A stretch of DNA of 34,874 bases from Chlorobiota bacterium (GTDB lineage: Bacteria > Bacteroidota > Bacteroidia > Bacteroidales > Prolixibacteraceae): positions 1-34,874 of the forward strand of contig JAADGO010000203.1 of NCBI GenBank assembly GCA_013152355.1, given 5' to 3'. Position numbers and translations under genes: made by a program. This document shows positions 1 to 7,712 of this stretch, in pieces. Numbering within the stretch: position 1 is the stretch's first letter; every line of letters starts with the position of its first letter. The notes beneath the pieces were generated by a model. That model made no database searches and had not been told where the DNA came from. It worked only from the letters and a program-made list of their open reading frames with translations.

Positions 1-1649
1 CCGGTATCGCCCAGCCGTTTCTTTTTATTCGCCTCATATTCTGAATAGGAGCCTTCGAAAAATACCACTTTTGAGTCGCCTTCGAATGCCAGGATATGTG
101 TGGCAATACGGTCGAGGAACCAGCGGTCGTGCGAAATAACCACCGCGCACCCTGCAAAGTTCTCCAGCCCCTCTTCAAGTGCCCGGAGGGTATTCACGTC
201 AATGTCGTTGGTTGGCTCATCCAGCAGGATAACGTTCCCTTCTTCTTTTAAAGCCAGTGCCAGGTGCAGGCGGTTTCGTTCGCCACCCGACAGTGTGCCG
301 TATTTTTTTGCCTGGTCGCCACCCGAAAAATTAAACCTGGCCACATAAGCACGTGCATTGACCTGCCTACCTCCCAACATAATAAATTCACTGCCTCCTG
401 AGATTACATCAAAAACCGATTTTTCGGGGCCTATAGCTTTATGGTCCTGGTCGGCATAAGCAATTTTAACGGTCTCCCCGATTTCAAAATGCCCCTTATC
501 TGTATTCTCCAAACTCAGGATCAGCCTGAAAAGGGTTGTCTTCCCTGCACCGTTAGGCCCCACAATACCAACAATCCCGTTAGGGGGTAATACAAAATCG
601 AGCCCATCGAAAAGTAATTTTTCGCCGTACGATTTGGCCACGCCTGTGGCATTGATAACTTTATCTCCCAGCCGTGGCCCGTTGGGGATAAAAATTTCCA
701 GCTTTTCTTCTTTCTGTTTTACATCCTCATTCAGCAGTTTGTCGTATGCCGATAACCTGGCTTTTGATTTGGCATGACGTGCTTTGGGCGACATGCGCAC
801 CCATTCCAACTCCCTTTCGAGTGTACGCTGCCGCCTGGTATTTTGTTTATGCTCCATTGACAGGCGTTTCGATTTTTGTTCCAGCCACGATGAGTAATTC
901 CCTTTCCACGGGATACCTTCGCCCCGGTCAAGTTCCAGTATCCATCCGGCAATATTATCGAGGAAGTAGCGGTCGTGGGTAATACAGATTACCGTGCCTT
1001 TGTATTGTTGTAAGTGTATTTCGAGCCAGTGGATAGATTCCGCATCCAGGTGGTTAGTCGGTTCATCAAGTAGCAGGATGTCAGGCTCTTTTAATAATAA
1101 ACGGCAAAGGGCTACCCGCCTTTTTTCCCCTCCCGAGAGAGTTTTTGTTTTTTGTTGCCCGGGAGGGCAGCGTAGTGCATCCATGGCTCTTTCCAACTTT
1201 GAGTCCAGGTTCCAGGCATCCAGCCTGTCAATGCTTTCCTGAAGGCGGGCTTGTTCTTCGATCAGTTTTTCCATTTTTTCAGGATTCTCCATGACCCCGG
1301 GGTCCATAAAACGGTTGTTCACCTCTTCGTAGGCTTTTAAAATGTCTACGGTTTCCTGAACACCTTCCTGCACAACCTCCAAAACAGTTTTATCAGGATC
1401 CATCAGAGGTTCCTGCGATAAATGCCCTACAGAATAGCCTGGTGCAAAAACCACTTCTCCCTGGTAATTCTTTTCAATACCCGCAATGATTTTCAGGAGC
1501 GTTGATTTACCCGAACCATTCAGCCCGATAATCCCAATTTTCGCGCCTAAGAAAAATGAAAGGGAAATATCTTTAATAACAGGCTTGCCCGGTTCAAATG
1601 ACTTACTCACCTTATACATTGAAAAAATTACCTGTTTATCTTCGCTCAT
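1..1649 (-). CDS. ettA: Energy-dependent translational throttle protein EttA (ABC-F ATPase), 3' end cut off
   Basis: ABC-F family ATPase without membrane segments. EttA binds the ribosomal E site and gates entry into the elongation cycle according to the ADP/ATP ratio. The frame is open from the ATG at 1649-1647 to the window edge, 549 codons. E. coli EttA has about 555 residues, so only a short basic tail is missing (the last visible residues are KKKRLGDTG). Two ABC cassettes are visible: Walker A GLNGSGKST near residue 42 and GPNGAGKTT near 364, signatures LSGGEKRR and LSGGERNR, and Walker B followed by DEPTNHLD and DEPTNDID. The linker between them holds the basic, charged P-site tRNA-interacting region (RRQRTLERELEWVR). 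The gene follows rimO on the same strand after about 110 bp, so the two may be co-transcribed. The assignment to EttA rather than another ABC-F member rests on the linker and the C-terminal sequence and is strong. Confidence 0.93.
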   Translation of the reverse strand, partial: MSEDKQVIFSMYKVSKSFEPGKPVIKDISLSFFLGAKIGIIGLNGSGKSTLLKIIAGIEKNYQGEVVFAPGYSVGHLSQEPLMDPDKTVLEVVQEGVQETVDILKAYEEVNNRFMDPGVMENPEKMEKLIEEQARLQESIDRLDAWNLDSKLERAMDALRCPPGQQKTKTLSGGEKRRVALCRLLLKEPDILLLDEPTNHLDAESIHWLEIHLQQYKGTVICITHDRYFLDNIAGWILELDRGEGIPWKGNYSSWLEQKSKRLSMEHKQNTRRQRTLERELEWVRMSPKARHAKSKARLSAYDKLLNEDVKQKEEKLEIFIPNGPRLGDKVINATGVAKSYGEKLLFDGLDFVLPPNGIVGIVGPNGAGKTTLFRLILSLENTDKGHFEIGETVKIAYADQDHKAIGPEKSVFDVISGGSEFIMLGGRQVNARAYVARFNFSGGDQAKKYGTLSGGERNRLHLALALKEEGNVILLDEPTNDIDVNTLRALEEGLENFAGCAVVISHDRWFLDRIATHILAFEGDSKVVFFEGSYSEYEANKKKRLGDT

Positions 1650-1672
1650 TTTGTTTAATTTTTCAGATTAAT

Positions 1673-1688
1673 AGTTGTTTAAACAACT
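1673..1688. repeat. 16-bp perfect palindrome upstream of ettA
   Basis: AGTTGTTTAAACAACT is a perfect palindrome 24 bp upstream of the ettA start codon. Its right half plus flank (TTTAAACAACTTCAT) is identical to the right end of the 180-bp inverted-repeat element at 20591-20770. It could be an operator, or a solo end or scar of that element. The sequence cannot decide between these. Confidence 0.4.
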
Positions 1689-1761
1689 TCATACAAAATA
1701 TGTCCTCTTCATGTGCATTAAACCGCCATAATAAAAAAAAGGAATATGCCTGGACAGATTA

Positions 1762-3066
1762 TTAATCATCTGTTTCCACCACCCCAAATAAATCGTAATC
1801 GTTTGCTTCGGTAATCCGGGCCTGATAGAATTGCCCGGTTTTCAATTCGCCCTCCGACTTAATCAGCACTTCGCCATCCACTTCAGACGAGTCGGATTCG
1901 GTGCGCCCGACAAAATACCCGCCCTCTTTACGGTCAATGATAACTTTAAAGAGCTTCCCTACTTTTTTGCTGTTTAATTCAGCCGATATCTGTTGCTGTA
2001 GCCCCATGATAGCATCTACTCTTTGCTGCTTCACCTCCTCCGGCACATCATCGGTATATTTTTTAGCCGCGTAGGTCCCATCTTCATGTGAATAAGGGAA
2101 TACCCCAAGCCTGTCGAATTTCACACGTGAAATGAACTCCTTCAGAATGTCAATATCCGCATCTGCCTCGCCGGGGTAGCCAACCAGCATGGTTGTCCGC
2201 AAAGCAATTCCCGGTACTTCATTTTTAATACGGGTGAGCAGGTTGTCAATCTCTTCGCTGGTAACATGCCGTAACATCCGCTTTAACATAGGGTTGCTGT
2301 AATGCTGCAACGGCAGGTCGATATACTTACATACTTTAGGGTTTTCGCGAATGATGGGCAGTATTTCGTACGGGAATTTGGTTGGGTACAAATAGTGTAG
2401 CCTGACCCACTCGATGCCGTCAATTTCGGAAATGGTTGTGATCAACTCTGCCAAACGGGTTTTGCCGTACAGGTCGATCCCATAATACGATAAATCCTGG
2501 GCGATGAGTAAAATTTCCTTTACGCCTCGTTTGGCAAGGTACCTGGTTTCTTTGACCAGGTCTTCCAACGGACGCGAACAGTGTTTGCCGGTCATCATAG
2601 GGATGGCACAAAAGGCACACGACCGGTTGCACCCTTCCGAGACCTTCAGGTAAGCAAAATGCGAAGGGGTCGTTATTTTACGCTCGTAAATATATTCCGG
2701 GTTGTAGGTTACTTTTAACTCATTGGTAAGGGCTTTCAGGTCGAACTTGCCAAAATACCGGTCAACCTCAGGAATCTCTTTCCTAAGGTCGGCTTTGTAA
2801 CGTTCCGATAAGCACCCCATTACAAATAGTTGTCCTATCGCACCCTGCTTTTTTGCATCGGCATATTGTAAAATCGTATCGATCGACTCCTGTTTAGCAT
2901 CCTGGATAAAACCACAGGTATTTATTATTACCACATCAAATCCGGTGTCATTCGAGTCGTGGGTAACTTCAAAACTGCCGTGTTCAAGCTGGCTAAGTAA
3001 AACTTCCGAATCGACCAGGTTTTTAGAGCATCCCATTGTGATGATATTCACCTTCCTCTTTCCCAT
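1762..3066 (-). CDS. rimO: Ribosomal protein uS12 (S12) methylthiotransferase RimO
   Basis: Radical-SAM methylthiotransferase that adds a methylthio group to the conserved Asp of ribosomal protein S12. The N-terminal UPF0004 domain has its three cluster cysteines at C13 (MGCSKN), C51 (NTCGF) and C85 (MGCLSE). The radical SAM CxxxCxxC is C146/C150/C153 (EGCNRSCAFC). The last 65 or so residues form a TRAM domain. I chose the ATG at 3066 (434 residues): the ten residues added by an in-frame upstream ATG at 3096 do not look conserved, and RimO proteins normally begin just before the (I/V)xxxGCxKN motif. No Shine-Dalgarno is visible, as is usual in this phylum. A TTTCTTTG box about 15 bp upstream is one base away from the Bacteroidota -7 element. 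The MGCSKN start favours RimO over the tRNA enzymes MiaB and MtaB. Transcribed toward ettA. Confidence 0.95.
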   Translation of the reverse strand: MGKRKVNIITMGCSKNLVDSEVLLSQLEHGSFEVTHDSNDTGFDVVIINTCGFIQDAKQESIDTILQYADAKKQGAIGQLFVMGCLSERYKADLRKEIPEVDRYFGKFDLKALTNELKVTYNPEYIYERKITTPSHFAYLKVSEGCNRSCAFCAIPMMTGKHCSRPLEDLVKETRYLAKRGVKEILLIAQDLSYYGIDLYGKTRLAELITTISEIDGIEWVRLHYLYPTKFPYEILPIIRENPKVCKYIDLPLQHYSNPMLKRMLRHVTSEEIDNLLTRIKNEVPGIALRTTMLVGYPGEADADIDILKEFISRVKFDRLGVFPYSHEDGTYAAKKYTDDVPEEVKQQRVDAIMGLQQQISAELNSKKVGKLFKVIIDRKEGGYFVGRTESDSSEVDGEVLIKSEGELKTGQFYQARITEANDYDLFGVVETDD

Positions 3067-3212
3067 ATACAATAATATTTCAACGCAAAGAAACAATAAA
3101 TTCTGCGTCTTTTAAAATTGGGCAGGGCACAATTAAATTGAGGCTATGGCAACCCGGACTCCCATTCCTGGCGAAGAGATATCAACAATATTACTTCCCT
3201 GGATTGAATCCC

Positions 3213-4721
3213 TTAGTTTGCAATAATCCCAAAATCATCATCATTTAAATTAAACTGGCTTAAAGTAGAGATACTTTTAGGTGGTAATTGAACTGTAATT
3301 ACTTTACCCTTTAATTGAGAATAAGATTTTATAGGGTTCAGTTTAAAATCCTTCTCTTTAAGAACCGGTTCTGTAACCTGATATAAATATAATTTGGTTT
3401 CATTATTCCCATTGATTTGTAGGTCAACACTAACCTTTTTATCGTTCTTATTAAGAATATAGATTGTTAATTCTCCTGAAGGGCTTTCAATTGTTTGGCA
3501 TAAAATATCCTGGCCACCATTAACCTTTGTTTCAATAACCCTTGAATTTTTTGCATTGAACCGGGTTATTATCCCGTAGCCGTAATAAGCGACTGGTTCG
3601 GCAACTACTTCTTTCAAATATTTTTTATTTTCAATGTCCCATGTACGGATAAGTTGCCATTGCCCATCCAGGTCTCCACGATTGGTAAAACTCCATCGGT
3701 TAAAGGCATGGACTCCAACATCCATCCCTCTCAGAATTGTTTCTAAATTTGAAAGAGCGGCATCAAAGGATTTGGGGCCTGAATTGCTACCTTCCCATCC
3801 TAAATTCATATTACCCATTTCTGATAAAAACATTGGCTTGTTTTTTTCTTTAGCCCATTTAGCCCATTCAGCTAGAATTTTTTGCTTTTCCTGATCCATC
3901 CCATGGTACGAATGAATGTCATAAGCCCCAATATATTCATCGAAGTCAATTTTATTTTTATCAAATATTGGCAAGTCTGTCCAGTCTGGTGCGGAGATAG
4001 GCAATTCAATCCCCCTGTCATTTAAAGCTCCTCTAACAGCTTTTAAAGCAGGTGTTAACGGAGCATCTTCAGGCCCGGTACTCCACCAACTGCCCCAATT
4101 CCCACCTGGGGGCTCATTGGTAATACATATCCATTTTATACAACTGTACTGTTTCTGTTTAAGCAAATAGGAAACTAAAGTGGAAATCCCGGTGGCAAAA
4201 TCATCTATTGATTTTGGGGCACTTAATAATGGCTGAACATCAGGAAAAGAATTCCATTTAACATTACTCCACATTTGTTGAAGAAAAACATCAACATTAT
4301 TTTCCTCGCACCAATCAAGGATATTATATAGGGCTATCATTTCTTCATTATCCCAGTCAAACTGGCCTTTTTCGGGTTCATACATCCTGGCACTTAATTC
4401 AACTCTTATCCAGTTGAGCCCTAGCCATTTAGCATGATCGTAAATTTGACTCCACGCCTCAGTGTCAGATACTGGAGGGTTTCCTCCCCATGCACTACCT
4501 CGTGAATTAACAGACCGTAAGGCCCACTTGTATTCTTTGCTTTCATCAATCTTTGCTTTGCTAATTGCATGCCAGGAGGCACCAATCCCCCCCTCCATTT
4601 GATATTTTACATTATCTCGATTAATTGAAATCGTTAAATTATCCACTGTGTTTTGATTACCATCGCATCCCGGAATTATAAGGATGCTTAATAAAATTAG
4701 TTGAAAGAATATCCTCTTCAT
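3213..4721 (-). CDS. Secreted clan GH-A glycoside hydrolase lipoprotein
   Basis: A 502-residue exported glycosidase. The N terminus is a lipoprotein signal ending ILIIPGC with Cys19 (the Pro two residues before it is atypical but tolerable), so it should be anchored in a membrane and face outward. Residues 45-390 read as a TIM barrel of clan GH-A. The acid/base candidate is E203 in ITNEPPG and the nucleophile is E301 in FLSEMGN, about 100 residues apart as in GH5, GH30 and GH39 enzymes. An aromatic-rich loop follows the first catalytic Glu (GNWGSWW). Residues 400-490 look like a C-terminal beta-sandwich. The exact GH family and substrate cannot be read from the motifs. There are no SusC/SusD or other carbohydrate genes beside it. 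Only 19 bp separate its ATG from the stop of a truncated sigma-factor gene upstream, so it is probably an orphan left from a former polysaccharide-utilization locus. Confidence 0.8.
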   Translation of the reverse strand: MKRIFFQLILLSILIIPGCDGNQNTVDNLTISINRDNVKYQMEGGIGASWHAISKAKIDESKEYKWALRSVNSRGSAWGGNPPVSDTEAWSQIYDHAKWLGLNWIRVELSARMYEPEKGQFDWDNEEMIALYNILDWCEENNVDVFLQQMWSNVKWNSFPDVQPLLSAPKSIDDFATGISTLVSYLLKQKQYSCIKWICITNEPPGGNWGSWWSTGPEDAPLTPALKAVRGALNDRGIELPISAPDWTDLPIFDKNKIDFDEYIGAYDIHSYHGMDQEKQKILAEWAKWAKEKNKPMFLSEMGNMNLGWEGSNSGPKSFDAALSNLETILRGMDVGVHAFNRWSFTNRGDLDGQWQLIRTWDIENKKYLKEVVAEPVAYYGYGIITRFNAKNSRVIETKVNGGQDILCQTIESPSGELTIYILNKNDKKVSVDLQINGNNETKLYLYQVTEPVLKEKDFKLNPIKSYSQLKGKVITVQLPPKSISTLSQFNLNDDDFGIIAN

Positions 4722-4740
4722 AATGTGTTATTTTATGGTT

Positions 4741-4908
4741 TTAAGTAAACACTTCCTGCACAATATTTTTCGATATCTCAATTTCGAAAAGATAATCGTT
4801 GGCAAAACTAACCAGGGGTTCATATAACGATTTGAAGATAATCTCGAATGCAGCTTCATCTCCATTTTTTAATCGTTTCGACAATTTGGTATGAATTTCG
4901 CTATCCAT
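4741..4908 (-). pseudogene. Truncated ECF (FecI-type) RNA polymerase sigma factor, N-terminal stump
   Basis: ATG at 4908, stop at 4743-4741, only 55 codons. The translation starts MDSEIHTKLSKRLKNGDEAA and continues FEIIFKSLYEPL to end IVQEVFT. It matches the start of Bacteroidota ECF sigma factors: the L..GDE.AFE.(I/L)F...Y..L pattern and the end of region 2.2, (I)VQEVF. A full-length gene would continue with ..LWE.R, the rest of region 2, and region 4. Everything after region 2.2 is absent, and 19 bp after the stop the glycosidase gene begins. The promoter and start codon are intact, so a short inactive peptide may still be made. Identification rests on a short motif-rich stretch but is fairly secure. 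Confidence 0.7.
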
Positions 4909-4927
4909 CCCGGATGATTGGTTTATG

Positions 4928-4959
4928 CAAATATAGGATTGTATTGATTATTTTCACAA
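4928..4959 (-). promoter_or_regulatory. Bacteroidota-type promoter upstream of the sigma-factor stump
   Basis: On the minus strand a TTG (-33) at 4959-4957 and TATATTTG (-7, consensus TAnnTTTG) at 4935-4928 are separated by 21 bp. The -7 box ends 19 bp before the ATG at 4908. It is positioned to drive the truncated sigma gene and, by read-through, the glycosidase. Confidence 0.55.
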
Positions 4960-5098
4960 CATGCCTTATTTTAAAATAAACCATCCACCGCAAATAAGGA
5001 ATTTTCAATTGGAGTAAAATATCTAGTTCCCCTTTTCGGCGGATTAAAAAACAAAATTTAGACAGCTTCTAAGGTGGGAATCCCCTATCTATACAATT

Positions 5099-6568
5099 TC
5101 ATTTGATTTTAATCGTATCCAGCCAACCTCTAAAGTCAAAAAATTGAAAATCCTGTCGTTCACCGATTAACTGACCTAGTTTTTCTTTGGTACGGTCAAT
5201 AATAATCTTTTTTTTTCTTTCCGACATCAGGTTCGGATAATTGGAAAAAAAACCTAAAAGTAGCTTCTCAAAAGCCTGAGCCGATTGATTTTTCAAAACA
5301 TCACGTTTAAACGAACGGATTTCATAATCCAGGAAATCGTAATCTTTCATATCGAAATGAACTGCCAGTTTAAACAGACGAATACTGTTCAGCAAGGGCA
5401 AATCCTGAAACGACCGCCTGTTATTGGTAACCGGCAATAAGGCTTTAATTGCCTGCCGGTATTGTTTATTTCCATGATAAACGATTGCCGACTGAAAGCA
5501 AAATTCGGCCAACCCTATCGGCCTGAATTCATCCATTCTTAAATGTTGGTTCAGCTGATAGCCATTCAGATGTTCCAGAGCTTCTTTGTATCTTTTTTGA
5601 TCAGTTAAAATTATACTTTCAAAAAGGAAAACCGGTTGAAGAAAGACAGCTTGCTGTCTGGGATTTGATGTTTTAAGGCTTTTTATACGATTAATAAAAA
5701 ACTTCATTTCATCGTGGCGATTAAACAAACGCAGGTTCGACAAAATGCCCTTCAGATGATATAAATAATATTCAGGCGGATTATCCCACAAGTGACTGTT
5801 TTGCTCAAATAATTCATTCAGCTCATTGTAAAGTATCATACTCGACTTCTGGTTGCCGGTCATCATAAAATAGGCCGACTGGAAAAGCAAATGTATTTTT
5901 TGTCCTTCAAACGACTGGCGAATAAAACCGCTCACAGCCTGCAGTTCATTAAATGCCAGGTTTTTAAGCGACTCCTTATCCGCTTCGTTTTTCACCGCCC
6001 CCTGCTTAACCTGCCTGTGCCGGATGAGGTAGTAAAGTGAACAGTGGTTATCAATCGACCTCAACTGCCGTGAAATTCGTTCAATGTTGCCCTGTTTCTT
6101 TAAAAGTTCGTATTCCGTCATTGCCTGAAAATCAATCTGGCTTGCAAATTTTAATTCAAGGCGGGCCAGTTCCAGATAAATGGAAAACTTTTCATATTGA
6201 AGGGCTTCCTTTTTGAGTTTTTCAATCAGTTTAAAACAGGGGTCATAAAGATTTCGCCTGAATAACAATTTAACCTGCATAATGCCAAAATACAGCTCAT
6301 CTTCCCTGTTAGCTGAAAGGTTCTGATTAATGAGGGACTTAATCAATACATCATACAAATGCTTACAGGCAATGCCAAAACTTGCATTTGGCCTTTGCTT
6401 TAGGAATTCATCTTTAACCGAAATTCCTTCAGCCTTTTTCTGTACCAGCCGGTAAAGCAGCTGATAATCTTTAATTGCCCTATTCTCAGGATTTTGCATT
6501 TGAAAAATCCGTTTCTCAGGTTTACTCATCGAGTTAACCAGCACAATAAGTTGATCGAGCTTTGTCAT
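5099..6568 (-). CDS. Helical-repeat protein of unknown function
   Basis: I do not recognise this 489-residue protein. It has no signal peptide and no membrane segments, so it is probably cytoplasmic. The sequence is almost entirely amphipathic helices rich in Leu, Phe, Tyr, Lys and Arg, with periodic patterns such as LFNRHDEMKFFINRIKSL, EYYLYHLKGILSNLR and FCFQSAIVYHGNKQYRQAIKAL that resemble TPR-like alpha-alpha hairpins, especially from residue 230 to 430. No enzymatic motif or DNA-binding helix-turn-helix is evident. It starts at the ATG at 6568. It is transcribed divergently from the ribokinase operon across a 192-bp AT-rich spacer, which makes a regulatory or scaffolding link to that operon possible but unproven. 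The spacer on its 3' side (4909-5098) holds only the promoter of the sigma stump. Confidence 0.6.
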   Translation of the reverse strand: MTKLDQLIVLVNSMSKPEKRIFQMQNPENRAIKDYQLLYRLVQKKAEGISVKDEFLKQRPNASFGIACKHLYDVLIKSLINQNLSANREDELYFGIMQVKLLFRRNLYDPCFKLIEKLKKEALQYEKFSIYLELARLELKFASQIDFQAMTEYELLKKQGNIERISRQLRSIDNHCSLYYLIRHRQVKQGAVKNEADKESLKNLAFNELQAVSGFIRQSFEGQKIHLLFQSAYFMMTGNQKSSMILYNELNELFEQNSHLWDNPPEYYLYHLKGILSNLRLFNRHDEMKFFINRIKSLKTSNPRQQAVFLQPVFLFESIILTDQKRYKEALEHLNGYQLNQHLRMDEFRPIGLAEFCFQSAIVYHGNKQYRQAIKALLPVTNNRRSFQDLPLLNSIRLFKLAVHFDMKDYDFLDYEIRSFKRDVLKNQSAQAFEKLLLGFFSNYPNLMSERKKKIIIDRTKEKLGQLIGERQDFQFFDFRGWLDTIKIK

Positions 6569-6707
6569 AGGAATGTTTTAGAACATGACCATAAAATTTA
6601 TTAGTTTGAAAATATAATATTTAGAAATATCATTCTCAATATTAAATGCACTTTCATGCTATAATTACCATTAATATTTATTTTGAAATTATAAAAATAG
6701 ATTTAAT

Positions 6708-6730
6708 TTGGAAATATATTACTTTTCCAA
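6708..6730. promoter_or_regulatory. Inverted repeat, possible operator of the ribokinase operon
   Basis: TTGGAAA and TTTCCAA are perfect 7-bp inverted arms separated by 9 bp, 30 bp upstream of the rbsK ATG. The left arm overlaps TTAATTTG (6703-6710), a one-mismatch version of the -7 promoter box. A repressor bound here would block that promoter. A leader hairpin is the alternative reading. Confidence 0.35.
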
Positions 6731-6760
6731 AATGCATACATTCGATAAATATTCAAATTA

Positions 6761-7663
6761 ATGGAAAAGCGCAGAATACTTGTTGTTGGCAGTTCGAATA
6801 CTGATATGGTTATTCAGGTCCAAAAGTTTCCGGTACCCGGTGAAACCATCCTGGGTGGTAAGTTTTTTATGAATCCGGGAGGAAAGGGGGCAAACCAGGC
6901 AGTTGCCGCATCAAGGCTTGGCGGTTTGGTTACCTTTATTGGTAAAATTGGAGATGATATATTTGGCAAACAGGCTGTTCAGCTACTGGAAGATGAAGGA
7001 ATTAATGTCGATTTTGTAGGCGCCGACCGTGAACAACCCAGCGGCGTTGCCATGATCACAGTTGATGCAAGCGGCGAAAACTCCATAGTTGTGGCACCCG
7101 GTTCAAATAGTACTTTATTACCTGCTGATTTTGACCGTTCAGGAGAGGAAATAAATGGGTGTGATATTGTTTTAATGCAACTTGAAATTCCTATTAAAAC
7201 TGTTGAATACATTGCAAAAAAAGTAACAGCACTGGATAAAAAGGTAATTCTTAACCCTGCTCCGGCAGCCCGGTTAAGCGATGATCTTTTAAAAGCATTA
7301 TCGATTATCACCCCTAACGAAACGGAAGCAGAATTGCTTACCGGAATTAAAGTGAGAGATGAAGCCTCTACCAGGCAGGCTGCATTGAAATTAAAGGGTA
7401 AAGGAGTGGATATAGTAATTATTACCTTAGGCAAAAACGGTGCATTTGTGCTGGCTGATGATTTTACCGGGCAAATTCCTGCTCCGGTAGTGAATGCTGT
7501 TGATACCACCGCGGCAGGTGATACCTTTAACGGGGCTCTTGCAGTTGGACTTTCAGAAGGAAATACCATACAGGATGCCGTACAATTTGCCTGTAACGCA
7601 GCTTCTATTTCAGTAATGCGCCTGGGGGCTCAATCATCAATACCATCACGAAATGAGTTGTGA
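6761..7663 (+). CDS. rbsK: Ribokinase (PfkB family)
   Basis: Phosphorylates D-ribose to ribose 5-phosphate with ATP in the cytoplasm, feeding the pentose phosphate pathway and PRPP synthesis. The protein has 300 residues (E. coli RbsK 309). The first PfkB signature is the GG-rich NPGGKGANQAVAASRLGG at residues 38-55. The second is DTTAAGDTFNGAL, with catalytic Asp254 preceded by AAG in the anion-hole position, the same variant as in E. coli RbsK. N14/D15 near the N terminus (GSSNTDMV) fit the sugar-binding site. It is the first gene of a four-gene plus-strand run with gaps of 49, 24 and 16 bp, followed by an ADP-ribosylglycohydrolase, a nucleoside hydrolase and a permease. This supports ribose as the real substrate rather than another PfkB sugar or nucleoside. 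Confidence 0.9.
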   Translation: MEKRRILVVGSSNTDMVIQVQKFPVPGETILGGKFFMNPGGKGANQAVAASRLGGLVTFIGKIGDDIFGKQAVQLLEDEGINVDFVGADREQPSGVAMITVDASGENSIVVAPGSNSTLLPADFDRSGEEINGCDIVLMQLEIPIKTVEYIAKKVTALDKKVILNPAPAARLSDDLLKALSIITPNETEAELLTGIKVRDEASTRQAALKLKGKGVDIVIITLGKNGAFVLADDFTGQIPAPVVNAVDTTAAGDTFNGALAVGLSEGNTIQDAVQFACNAASISVMRLGAQSSIPSRNEL

Positions 7664-7712
7664 TTTAAAAAAGAAATTTAATAACTTAAGTCCACGAATA
7701 ATACCTACTACC

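Noticed and set aside
3067-3096. Upstream ATG adding ten residues to RimO
   Set aside because: The extra residues (MFLCVEILLY) do not fit the family N terminus, and the ATG at 3066 leads straight into the conserved start.
3117-3212. Short minus-strand frame after the glycosidase ending SSPGMGVRVAIASI, faintly like the end of a histidine kinase ATPase domain
   Set aside because: Only about 23 residues with no ATP-binding motif upstream. Too short to separate from chance, although it might be another remnant of the lost locus.
7653-7712. Upstream ATG adding 20 residues to the ADP-ribosylglycohydrolase
   Set aside because: It would bury the clear lipoprotein signal starting at 7713 behind a charged extension and overlaps the end of rbsK.
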